From: Campylorhamphus procurvoides
Taxonomy: Eukaryota; Chordata; Aves; Passeriformes; Dendrocolaptidae
Assembly: GCA_013396655.1 (NCBI GenBank)
Contig: WBMV01007712.1
Location: 558,001-622,000 of the forward strand
Length of the DNA: 64,000 nt
Direction of reading: 5' to 3'
The position numbers and the translations under genes are program-made. The notes beneath the pieces are model-generated. The model ran no database searches and had not been told where the DNA came from. It saw only the letters and a list, made by a program, of their open reading frames with translations. This document shows positions 50,367 through 62,100 of the stretch, in pieces. Positions within the stretch are counted from its first letter, which is position 1. Every line of letters starts with the position of its first letter.

Positions 50367-52382
50367 CAAAACACTGTCCCCTTGTGTAGTGAATTACCAA
50401 TGTTAATGAATATTGATCTCGTCTAAATTACCCAGGGAGAGTAATGCTGCTCTAGATTAGCCTTCTGCATTGCTTAGCAGTCCTAGGAAAAGATCTGTCA
50501 CAGGCAATAATGAACATTGCAGGGAAACAAAAGGGACCAGGAGCTTAAAAAGCACTGAACATTTGTTTGATTAGAAATGGACAGTTTAAATGGAAAACAA
50601 GCAGATAAACTCAAATACATGGAATACCCGATAAAAGATAAGCAAACCCTACATGTTTTCCTAACAAAGGAGGATATTTTTTTCCAAGAGAAGAGGTTGA
50701 ATATTTTTTTAAAGCAAGGATGATTTTATTACAGAATTTCCAGCAAAGTTCTCTAAGATCCTATAGAGCAGTGGCCAGCTATTGTGTACAATTACACCAC
50801 TGTGAGTTATTGAATTGCATCTGTCTCTCAGAAGCTGCAAACATTGATGTGTTCCTTGCCTTCCAGTTATAATCAAATGACAAAGTGACATGCAATATGG
50901 CACAGATCTACTACCTACAAAGCCCTGCTCTGAGAAAAAGCACAGTTTTGGTTTTGCTGCAGATAAAGAACACTCTGCATATAGGGAAGAACAACCCAAC
51001 CTTTTCATTTAGTGAAGTCTTCAAAATCTCTTCCCACGATTTTCAAATATTTCACTCTCAAACTCCTGATTTTCTGCAAATGTCTTATCAGCACTTTCTG
51101 AAAATCAAACCTATAACTAAAGTTTCACCTTTTTATCATATATTATTTATTCTTCTTGTATTCTGTCCACCTGATGTGCTTGTATGTGAATACAAATAGT
51201 TTTTTTAGTGCAGGCACATATTTTGTAATGCGATTTTTTAGATCCTGTAAACTAGACTGTTGCTGAGGATTATGCAGTGCAAATCTGTGAGATCTTATTT
51301 TAAATATATAACTTCATCTAGCTACACTTATAAAATCATGCCATGGATGAATCACTTCATGTGATCCAAACAACTAAAGGGACTATTTATTACTGTATTT
51401 TTTAAGGGATAATTCCCAGGCCAAACCAGTGAAGGGATATTCACTTTCTAAACTTCTAAATATTTTCATGTGATACCTTCACATCCTAAGTCAATTGAAT
51501 AAAGCAGATATAGTAGAGACCATGTTGCTTTGTTAGCTGACTTTTCTGATATACCCTTGGATTCTGCAGCAGAATCTCAAATATATTAACAATGTAATCA
51601 TACTGGATCATAATTCCCAATTTTTATAGGAAAAAAAAAAGGGTGAAAAGGTAGTAACTAAAGAGAAAATATTTTTAGACTACCCTGAGATTTGCAAGTG
51701 ACCTCCGAATAAATGAATATTTGTCCAAAGGAATGTTCATTCAGCAAGAAACAGTTGTACAGAAACCATTCTGCTTCTTACCTCTTTCTTGCAATAAACC
51801 TGGAAACGTTCTATAGGGTCAGAAAGCCTCAGATTTGTAGGGACCTGTCAAAATCCTTTGTAGACACGTTTAATGTGTGCAGTTTGGAGCTGCCAGTAGC
51901 TGCTTCCAATATACAGAAGCTCCCCAGGATCTCTGTGACCTGCTTTTGTAACCTCTTTGGCTGTACATTCAGGTGATTTCTTTCATCGTGCAGGGTCTCA
52001 AATCTGCATTTTCTAGATTAAGATTCTACTTTGCATAAATTGAACCTTTTAATACTGCTCCTATGAAGGTTTTCAGCAGAGATGGAAACTGCAGTATGTG
52101 TGTTGGCACTCAAGAAATCACCAGAGGAAAAATCTTAAAGTAAGGTAGCAATGGCTAAAAACCTAAGGCTATAATCAGTTCTCCACATGTGCCTAACTGC
52201 TGAAGATGCCATGGGGAGTTACGTGTGTGTCATGTTGAGAATACACCTCACAGAGCTTCTGTCTAAAAGTCAAGGTTTATTAATATGGTATAATTAAATG
52301 AATACAAGAGGGAAATATCTGATTAGTGATATGAAACTAGAAATCATAATCTGGCTCACAGAAAGTGTGTGGATATGAGTGG
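50367..52382. other. Unique non-coding stretch
   Basis: No gene or recognised repeat. The 104-codon plus frame at 50885-51199 and the 99-codon minus frame at 50709-51008 overlap on opposite strands and have no known domain. The 87-codon plus frame at 51713-51976 ends next to a CAG|GTGATT donor-like site, but no strong upstream acceptor fits it. Confidence 0.6.
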
Positions 52383-52548
52383 TTTCTATTGAAAGCAGAA
52401 AGTTCAGAGTGCAAAATGGAATTTCAGAGTGGGGAGAATAAATTAATAATCCCAGTTTCCTTTTTCTATTGAAAGCAGAAAGTTCAGAGTGCAAAATGGA
52501 ATTTCAGAGTGGGGAGAATAAATTAATAATCCCAGTTTCCTTTTTCTA
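52383..52548. repeat. Perfect tandem duplication, 80-bp unit, 2.07 copies
   Basis: The unit from about 52384 to 52463 is repeated without a single difference at 52464-52543, and the next five bases (TTCTA) begin a third copy. The 86-bp segment 52383-52468 therefore equals 52463-52548. The unit is ordinary AT-rich unique sequence with no LINE similarity. Zero divergence points to a very recent duplication, a polymorphic minisatellite allele or an assembly artefact. Confidence 0.97.
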
Positions 52549-54695
52549 AATAAGTGCTACTGTGACAAGATTTGTCCTTGAGGAAATGCTACCTGAGCTG
52601 TTTTCACGTGATAGAAAATTGTTCTATCAGAAGTATGTGGATAGAAAGAAACACTTCTAAACTGTAGTATCGGTCACAAGGATTTGATCTACTTTATTTC
52701 AATATCAGTATGCTCTCAGCTTGAGGACCATCTGCCAATTTAATTCTTAGCCCTTGCAGACAGCCCGTGTGGATATGTCTGCTTAGCTAGATGTGTGTGG
52801 AGGGGCTGTGCAGATACAAGTTTACAATGCTATGGTTTGAAATGGTTAAGTAGGAACCAGCTCAAGTCCTTGCTATTCTTCAGCACTGCTGAAAAACAAG
52901 ATAGCTCAGTTTTGTTGCAGTTATTGGTAAATTACTTGCACAGTTCCCAGAGTAGCCCAGTCAGTTCAATGCAACAGAAGCACACACCTATCTGAATGCT
53001 CCCATGCACATGTACCCGGTGATACCATGAGCAATACTCTGCTGCCCACACTTGTCTGAATTCCTTCCACCTCACAAATGCAATTTTTCCAAGTTGCTCA
53101 GAATATTCCCAACATCCTTTAGGGCCTGTTTTTCCAAGAGTTTTTATTAAACACAGGTGAGCCACTGATATTGTTGTCCTTGGTGTTGAGCATCAGTGAT
53201 GGCAGAGCTCTGCAGTGTGTGTGGCTGGGCGGGGCAGTGAGAGAGGGTAAGGCACTAAACACAGACGCAGTCTGGAACATAATTTGGGCTGAAAGAAATA
53301 AACCTGAGAGGTATTAAAGGTGCCTGGAATGGGGCAAAGCAACAAGAACAGACTATGCAGGAGCATTCACTCCTGAAGGGCCTGAATCTTGTGTTAGTTC
53401 CCCTCTCCTTCCAAATATCTATATACAGATATCCATGTGCCGAGAAATATGCATGTGGATGTATATACTTCTGAAATAAAGCACTTTGGTAGGAAAGAAT
53501 CAGGCAAAAGGTATTGAAATACCACATAAACTACGCTTTGAGCATATTTCTGGTCCAGACTGTGCCATGTGGGCAGCCCTCAGACACTGTCTGTCATTGC
53601 ACCACGTTTTCACACCTATGTAAAGGTGACACACTTTGGCTGTCCTGGTGGTCATCCCTAGAATTCCAAAGAAGATGCATTGGGAACTTGCTGCTATTTA
53701 GCACTAAAGTTAAGCCTCAGTTTGGTCTTTGATTCCCCTTAAGTTATGAGCAGTGAAATAGAAAGATTAGTAAAAAAAAAGAAAACTATTTATTTTGTAG
53801 CTGTTGCTAGATTTCTATTTGTGATGGTTGTAATTTATTGTTGTAATTTCTACTGATCATCTGAGGCGATTACACCAGAAGACAGATACTTCTCTGGCCT
53901 TATAAATTCAAATAGTGTTTTTTCATCTCCCTAATGCCTAGCCTCCTGTCTCTTCCCATTGACTTATACAGAGAACCAGCTTTTTGTGCCAGATTGTCTT
54001 TTACAGGGAGACACTGGAAACTAAAACTCTACTTAACATAACAATTTTGAAGAATCGATACTTCAATTAAATTAAAAAGAAGAAGTTTATGACTTTTTCC
54101 GATGAAAACTGTGGGTAAAACTCAGCTGAAATGAATGGATTTACATCATTTACATTAGGAGAGATTTTGGCCTTCATTTGCAAACCTGGAAAGAAATGTG
54201 GTGTTATATTGTTCTTTCTCCTTGCAGTGACAGAAGGTTTCACAATAAAAATCTCTTTTAATTTATTATTTGCCATAAAAGACATTGCATGACAGGGTTC
54301 TCTGGTACCATAGTCACCTGCCAGGGACACAGCAACTATTCATTATGCCTTATTCTGTACAGTCACTTATCATGTTTCTTACCCTGCTGGTCTACCTCAT
54401 TATTCTCCAGGAAAGCCATTTTAGGAACTGCCAGCAACTTACTTAAATTATAAATGGGTTTATGCCACTTTTGGTTTTGAACAAGGAGACAGACTTTTGT
54501 GAATTAGGAACATGAGGTTGTGATACTCAATAATGCAATGTGACATAGTGATTCATCCAAACAATAAAATGTCCTCCTGAATAAAAATTTGAAGTGGCAT
54601 CTTTGTATGTATTTGTTTCCTCATGTAAATTTATGCAGCCAGAAAGACATAACCAAATAATCTGGATCTATAAAGTGTCTCTTAACATTTCATGT
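52549..54695. other. Unique non-coding stretch
   Basis: No gene or recognised repeat. A GC-richer patch with CpG (GGCTGGGCGGGGCAGTGAGA) lies at about 53223-53242, within a segment where minus frames of 77-90 codons are open. None shows a known domain. Confidence 0.6.
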
Positions 54696-54732
54696 CTTTT
54701 TTTTTATTATTTTATTTATTTATTTATTTTTC
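54696..54732. repeat. T-run and (TTTA)n microsatellite
   Basis: A T9 run leads into TATTATTTTA and then about four TTTA units, ending TTTTTCTTC. A simple AT-rich microsatellite. Confidence 0.85.
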
Positions 54733-57700
54733 TTCTGGTAAATAGCAACAAATATCTTGTTGCCATTGTAGAAAATTCAGGTTCGGGAAGTCCTGTGGAT
54801 GACAGTTTAGTACAGGATGAAAATTATATTCTACAAAAGGAAACTGAAGAGATGCACTGAAGTGAGTGGCATTAGTCTGAATTTAGCAGTGTAGGTCTGA
54901 GTAGTCTTACAGTTGCTCTTGACCTGCCTTGGTACCTGTAGACAGAGGGGTATATATTATATATATTATCCTGGCTGTCTGAAGAGCATCTAATAATGAT
55001 TTGACAAACTTGAAAAACTTTAGAAGGTAAAGAGTGAAATCTTCCTGTGTACCATGAAACCCAAAGCAGGGTGAGTTGGGTGTGCTGAAGTGCCTGTCCA
55101 ATTCAGTGGCATAGCAGGGAGGTGGCTTCATGTTCCAACATCTCCTCATTGTGGGCCTGAGGGCTTTGCTCTGACACTAACTCACAGTAGGAGGTTGAAT
55201 ACTTGGTTATTTTTTTCTGATTTGTTTTGCAGAAATGATACCGGAGTTGTAGTGCTCTCTTGGGCTTGTTGAATAATCTGGCAATTTAAATACTGGCACT
55301 TAAGACAGAATAAGGGATGTGCTCAACTCATTTGGAGCCATGGAAATATAAACTGATTCTTAATCTGCTAGTAATTTGAAAAACATGATTAAATATAGTT
55401 TGGAGGCTAAGAGAATGTTTAGTTTAGCAAATGGTATGTTTCTTACCTGGTGTCTTGAAAACACTTTAGAAAAAAGATTTTAGAGTGCATTATAATCTCA
55501 AAAGAAAAAAAGTGTATTTAAAATTAGATTTTATGTATCAGTCAAAATAATTCAATTAAGATATATTTATGGAAAGCTCTGTTTGATTTAAATCTGCATT
55601 TTCTGTTTTTGCAGAAAAATTGCCTTCTGTACTCACTTCCAAACCGAAAGCCATTTCGGATTACAAACTAATATAGTTCTCAATCTCTGTATTTTGCATG
55701 TCAATTTCTGGCAGCATGAGGGCATCAAAATGATGTTTCAATAACTGGATCCTGTCCTTTCCATCAAACACTGGTTGTGTTATACAAACTGACGTCATAT
55801 GTATCTTCCTGACACACAGTGATAACTACAGGTGCTGCCTCTTCCCTCGAGTGTCTCAGCAGCTGCCCCACTGCACTCTGTTCTTCATGGAGAAAAACTA
55901 TCTCAGGGACAAGACTGAACTTGTTTACTTGTCTCTACTGCAGCAAAACTTCACTACCCTGTGATGTTTTGATATGATGTCTTTCTCAGAGGAAAAAGGA
56001 AAAAAAGCTCCCCCTCCCCAAAGAGCAGCTGAATAAAGGAAGGGGAATTGCTTAGTGATGCCCTGTTCCTCACTTAATCAGTATTTTCAAGCTGAAGAGG
56101 CTCTTACCGAAATAGAGGAAAAGTTGTAAGTATGGCTCAGCTGGACAAGGGGTGAAGTGTGTAAATCTATTTTAACTGTGTACTGCAAAGAGGAAGGCAA
56201 TATGTGCTTTTCCATACCATTTTCTCTGTTTATAATATCCTTGAAAGATGCAGACTTAAAATATTCTTTCACTCTTGTCTTTCCTCTTCATGTGTGTCTG
56301 GGTTTCCTGGTGTATAGATGCTTGGCTGATAGCTCTGATTGCAGTATCTGTGGCTTTGTCATTTACTGAAAGGAAATTTACCTAAAATGTGAGCACTATA
56401 AATATGTAAATTTCTCTTTGGAATCAATAGAGTTAGTATATTTTAGAAAAGACAGTAATAATAATATTTGAACTTCCTAACCTCTTTCATCTGAAATTTA
56501 GAAACATTAACTAATTATCACAATTCCCCCACAAGAAACTTCACAGTAATCGCTATATTTACTTGACATCTCTACTGTTAGAATTATTCACTGTGATTTT
56601 AAGACAGCTTTATAGTAGCTATTTAATAATAGGTGACATTACGAAGCAAGTTGGACTGGAAAGTGAAGGATGCTGAAATAGAGCTTATCCATGGGAGTGA
56701 ACCCAGCAAACTTGAACTGAATGCACTCTAAAAGTCAATTAGTCAAACTTCACTAAACTCCTCTATGGAAATCCTTATTCAAATGTACCACAGTCAAAAC
56801 TGGGGCAGGAATGAATATGAGCACTGTATAGAAAATTTCCATTGTAGCTTGTTCTAATTCACTTCCTGATTGGCCATGCAGACAGTGTGATGATTGAAAT
56901 TACTGGAAAGTATGAAACATTTCAAGCAATATGAAAATATCTTGCACAGTTCAAAATAAGATGTGAAAATTTTGAATATTTTTAAACAAAATTGATTTTT
57001 ACTCAAGCAGGCAGAGAAAACCTTTCATATGCAGTGAGTTAATATGATTTTGTTTCACTGTTGAAGTGAAACTTGAGCACTCCAATGGCTTTTGAATTTT
57101 TTATTTAAAAATGGGTATGCTCAAACATAAGTTTCATGGAAAGTTTCCATTTTTGTTAGAAAAGCCATTTTCTACAAATTGATTGATTTTGTGAAGAATT
57201 ATGAGCAACTCACAGTCAAGAGAGTCCATTTCATTTAGAAGTAGGAAATATAGGTAGAAATAACACCCTCAACATTTAATTCTTATTTTTTTTTAATTTC
57301 ACAACTGAAGAGCCCTTGTCTTGTATGGTATCAAATCTGAAGCACTGATCAATCCCCATTTACTTTTTTCCTAAGAGCCAAGAAACCATTGGCAGAAAAT
57401 TGTTGTAGAAAAAAAAAACTGTCCATAGGAAAAGTCTTTTTGCAAACACCCAGTAATAAAATTTTGGCTTTTTTCCTAATGGTTGCTTGTTTCAAAACTC
57501 TTTAAGAACCTGCTATTATAAAGTATATATACTGTTGTAATTTATGCATAAAGCCAATAACAGAGCTAGACGTTTGTCCTCTGAAAAGAATGACCCAAAA
57601 TATTTAGTAATTAGATGAAATAACTGGTTTAATAACTGAAAAATCTTATCCCATGGGTCTCATTTGGCACCTTTGCTGCACTGTATCCTATAAGCTGGCT

Positions 57701-59088
57701 GTGTAAAGAAATACTTCTTTGGTCAGTTTGTGCTGCAAAGCTTTTTAGCCAAATCCAGGCAATGCAGAAAAGAACAAAGCATGGCTTTTAGCAGTCTTTA
57801 AAGGGTTTCCTTCAAGCAAGATGATTCAGCTCAATATTGGTGATTGATTAGCTTAAAAATATGTACGATGCAAGAAATGCTCATTATTGCTGGATTAGGA
57901 AATGGGCCATGTGAGGTTTCCTTGTGTTTAAAGAAATGAGACATTACATATTCTAAAATAGGTAAATAATTTTGCTGCAGTCAATAAAATAGCATGACAG
58001 AAGAGAAATCTAGATAAAGACACTAATTTTTCTCTCCATAGGGAAATGGTGGTGAAGATAGCTGGAAATTTTTGCTTAAGATTTTTAAATACAGAATTCT
58101 CATGATTAATTACTTCCTATTATTGTTGCTTTCGGGTACTTTCTGCAATGTTTTCTGCTAGATATAGAAAGACTCTGCTCCCAAACCTGCACAGATACAA
58201 TTTTAGCTCCAAAGGAATGACTAAGCTACATGTAATCACTGACAAGAGAGGCTGTAAAACAAGGAAGGGCCAGTTCCACTGTGACTTGAACAGAAATGGT
58301 TGCGGTGAAAAGGGTGGAAAGGCAAACTAACATAAAGATGAGTGTGATATGACATCTTGAGAATATCAAATGAGCCTGCCATGGCAGCTGATGCTACACG
58401 GCAATCCCCTGGTGCTGTCACCCCTTCCTGCCCGTTTAAAAATATTTGCCCCCTGCTTCTTTCCCCTCCTGTGATGGAGCGAGTGAGGTGTTGCAGCAGA
58501 AGTGGTCATTCAGAGCAGTGTCGGGCAGCAGTGATAAGGATGGCACAGTTTTGCTGCAAGACAGGCACTGACATTTGCAGACAGGCTGGACTGCAGACCA
58601 ACATCGAAAAGAACATTTCAGAGAGCTGTGAAGAGCTGTGTCTGCCAGGTCTGGGGAGACAGCAGGTTGCTCTGGTGCCAGAAAGGCGTATTTAGTGCAG
58701 GGTTGTGAAAAGGTGCTCAGAACAAGCATCCTCCTGCTGGGAGTGGACTTGGAACTCTTTGGATAGGAGAGATGGTGCCACATACTGGAAGGTACACCAG
58801 GATCTTATTGCAGTTTTTCATGTCTGACTGGGAGATGCGAGTCTGACTGCAGGTCGATTTCAGCTTTCAAGATATCAGCCTAGGAAAAAATTTCAATGTA
58901 TTAGTTTATAGTACGAAAACCACAGCCATTTGCCTTCCTATTCCCTCAGTAAAGCAGGGAGGAGTAGGATTGCTCTCTGTATTGTGCACTGGGATCTTCC
59001 CTGTGCGAGCACAGGAGCAGTTACATTGTGGTTCTGGGTTTTCACAAGGGGGTGTTTGATTTCTCTCCTTGATCTTGGCTTCTCAGAT
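54733..59088. other. Unique non-coding stretch with one GC-richer segment
   Basis: No gene was recognised. Strong acceptor-like sites lie at 55232 (TTTGTTTTGCAG) and 55614 (TTTTCTGTTTTTGCAG), but downstream frames close quickly and no matching donor follows. An AATAAA lies at about 56033. Around 58380-58700 composition is more balanced, so a 112-codon plus frame and a 115-codon minus frame overlap; neither has a known domain. The segment 57570-57980 has CNE-like texture. Confidence 0.55.
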
Positions 59089-59108
59089 AAGCAAGCAAGC
59101 AAGCAAGC
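59089..59108 (+). repeat. (AAGC)5 microsatellite
   Basis: Five exact AAGC units, 20 bp, followed by CAACTGCATCCC. It lies inside a short 72-codon frame that is not a supported gene. Confidence 0.92.
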
Positions 59109-62100
59109 CAACTGCATCCCTTTGCTCTTGATACTCATTCTGTTTTAAAGTCTCAGAACACCAAGACTGTTTGCTGGTAAAATACCTGAAATTTTCTGGT
59201 CTAGGGAAAGAAACCCAGTGTCAGTCTCTGCAAGTCCCTTCCCACATACCTCAAGCTGCATTCATCACTCCACACTTTTCCAAAGAAATTTGGGTGTAAT
59301 CTGAGAAATTTTCATCACCAGCTGGATACAGTATATTCTATTTTCTTCCAGTAGATGTGAATAGCAGTCATGAACTGTCTAGAGCTCAAAGGACAGTGCA
59401 TTATCTTTCTTGTCCTTGAGGTGTCCAATTGAAAAAGCCCAGACAGTCAATATTCTAACTTCACAGGGATCTAAATAGCCTGGTTGAAAAAAGGTAGTTG
59501 GTTTTTGGACAGTATTCTATAATCAATGACTACAGCATGTCTGATGGACTGAATTTGGCAATTATTTCTGTTGGCTTTCTGTTTTCCTCCCTAGTTGTCT
59601 GATTTTGACTTTTGTTGGAGTCTACTGGATCAGGACTGTTGTTATACATCCATTTTTATCAGTAGTCTCTGCACCTCTGAACTCCATCAGCCAAGTGTTA
59701 CCAAAGTAGAGAAGCTGCAAATATGAATGGATATATGAAAAATAAGAGTCTGGTAGGTCCTCTTGTGTTATCTTGTGTTAGCTTGTGATATTACTGTCAA
59801 CTAGAAAACTGCCTGCCTGCAATGTCAAATATCCACACGGTGGTAGAAGACATGTTTTGAGGCAAGAGTTTGGGTTATGGCTCTGAAATCTTAGCATGAC
59901 CTTCCTCTCTCCTCAGATTTATAGATTAGAGCTCTGGTGAAGGCAGTGTGGTTGCAATGCTAAAGACTCTTGAAAAGCTTTTAGCAGCTTGAATTCTACA
60001 GCCAATTTGTTGCTGAGTTGAGCCCTGAGTTAGTAACAAAGAAAAAAAAATAGTGTTTGATTGACTGAGCATATTGAACTGTACAAGTGACTTCATTTTC
60101 ATCACACTTCACTAATGGCAAAATTACATGTTAGAGGTACAAACAGCCTAGGGAAAAAGGAGTGTCTTTTTTTCTAATGTTGCTGTTAGAAAGTTATTCC
60201 GGGACTCTCTGCACATTGAAAACTGATTAATTTCAGCATGGTTCCACAAGCTGTCCTGATTTCAAATTCACATTTCCCCTACACAAAATAAATAAAGACT
60301 CTACTTTCACAGTTGTTGAGAATCTAGGCACTTTGCCTGCCTCTGCTCCACACTACAGAGTGAAATGCTTCAACTGTTTCAGTAGAGAAAGAAACAGTTT
60401 ATTCAGTATTTATTTATCAGGACCCAGGACAAGGGGGCAAGGTTGATAATGCCAATGTACTGCAGCCATATGTATATGTATACCCTTGAGATATGCAATG
60501 TTTGAAGTTTGGGTGTCCTATGTGTTCATACACAGATTTTGCCTACTGTGCTAACAAGTCTTCCATTTCCTACCTTTCCTGTGTGAACAAACACATAAGG
60601 CAAGCTATTTTTTCAATTTTAAAGTAATGAATTATTAAATTTATTTTAATTGGTGTCTTTTTTAAAGTTCAAATTCTCTGAGTCCTTGAGCTGAGTTTTC
60701 TTCCTAGTATTTTGGAATATTTCTGTGAAAATACTTCGAGATACCCACACATGGTTTAAAGCAACCTGAGGGCACTACTAAGAATATGAAAATATTCTGT
60801 TAAGTTTTATGGAGAATAAATTATTAAAAATTCCCAAGAATGAGCAACAGGAATGATAAATAGAAATTTGATTAATAAATTTAGATTGAATATAAAAAAC
60901 CTGCAGAAAATATTTAGTGGGATATATCGTCTTAGTAAAGGGGAAATATAATCACATAATATTAAATAAACAATGAACAGAATATTAATTAACTAGAAAA
61001 CTTATAAATACTTCTAAACATTCTCATATCACAGAATAACTTTCTTTTTCTAGTACCAGCTATATTAAGCTTCTCTTCCCCACTGGTATTTGGCTCCCAA
61101 GGCAAAGGTAGAGAGAGTCTCCATACATTTGGTTACTAAATAAACTGAGCTAAATATAGTCTTTATTTTGCATGGCCAGAACAGAATCATGTCATGTTTT
61201 CTAGTTGGTTTATAATTCTGAAGTATCTACAGGCAAGATTTGGAATACACAGCTTGTTTCCCAGATCATCCTCCTAGATAATAATTTTTTTAACAGTTTT
61301 CCAGGGTTGTGCTTGGTCTACCTGGAAGAGTTTGTAACAAGGAGGAAAAACTGTAGGACAGGAGAATTTTCTTTCTTAGGAAGGTGTTTGGGATGACAGT
61401 AGTAAAATGATGAATCCTACAGAACATCACACAACAGGATTTTGATCTTGACTTTAAAGTGTTACCTTAAAACAAAAACATCAATAATACATGAACAATG
61501 TAGTCCTTGAACCTTTAAATAAGGATTATGAACATAATGGGTACTCATCACAGGGGCAAGTAATGAGCCCCTTATTTAACCTGAATAGCTGCTGCCCTGA
61601 TTCTGAATATTAGCCTCCAAGTAAAATATTTTTGCTTTATTTCCTTTTCTGCTCAACTTCTACAATTTTAAGGTTTTTGGTTACACTGTAATTCTCTGAA
61701 TGTCAAAATACATCAGGAATACGAAGAAAAAGACATAAAGTAGTGAAATAATTTCACATGAAATCAAGGAACAGAAGTATACAGTAAATGCTTTAGCTAC
61801 ATTGCAGAAATTGCACAAACCCACAAGGGGCATCAGGGTTTGATGAAAATGTATACAATTAAAGTAAAGAGCCTGAGGCTGGCATCGTCGAAGTACCATG
61901 AGACTCTGCATTGAGATAGTTCAGAGGTTTGGGGCAAGATTTTCATCAGAAAATGTCAGTTCATTGGGGCTGAAACTTTTCACATGAATGTATTGGTCTT
62001 GATGAAACTTCCACTGGGAGAAGTATCTAAGCTCAAATATAGAATTTTTGCAAAAATGAGAATACACGAGGTACCTCAAGCATTTGAATACTGGGGGAAA

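Noticed and set aside
51713..51976. 87-codon plus frame ending at CAG|GTGATT
   Set aside because: No suitable acceptor, weak donor, no known domain.
55615..56038. Strong acceptor followed after 400 bp by AATAAA, as in a terminal exon
   Set aside because: Frames close after about 18-42 codons with no recognisable peptide, and no upstream exon was found to pair with it.
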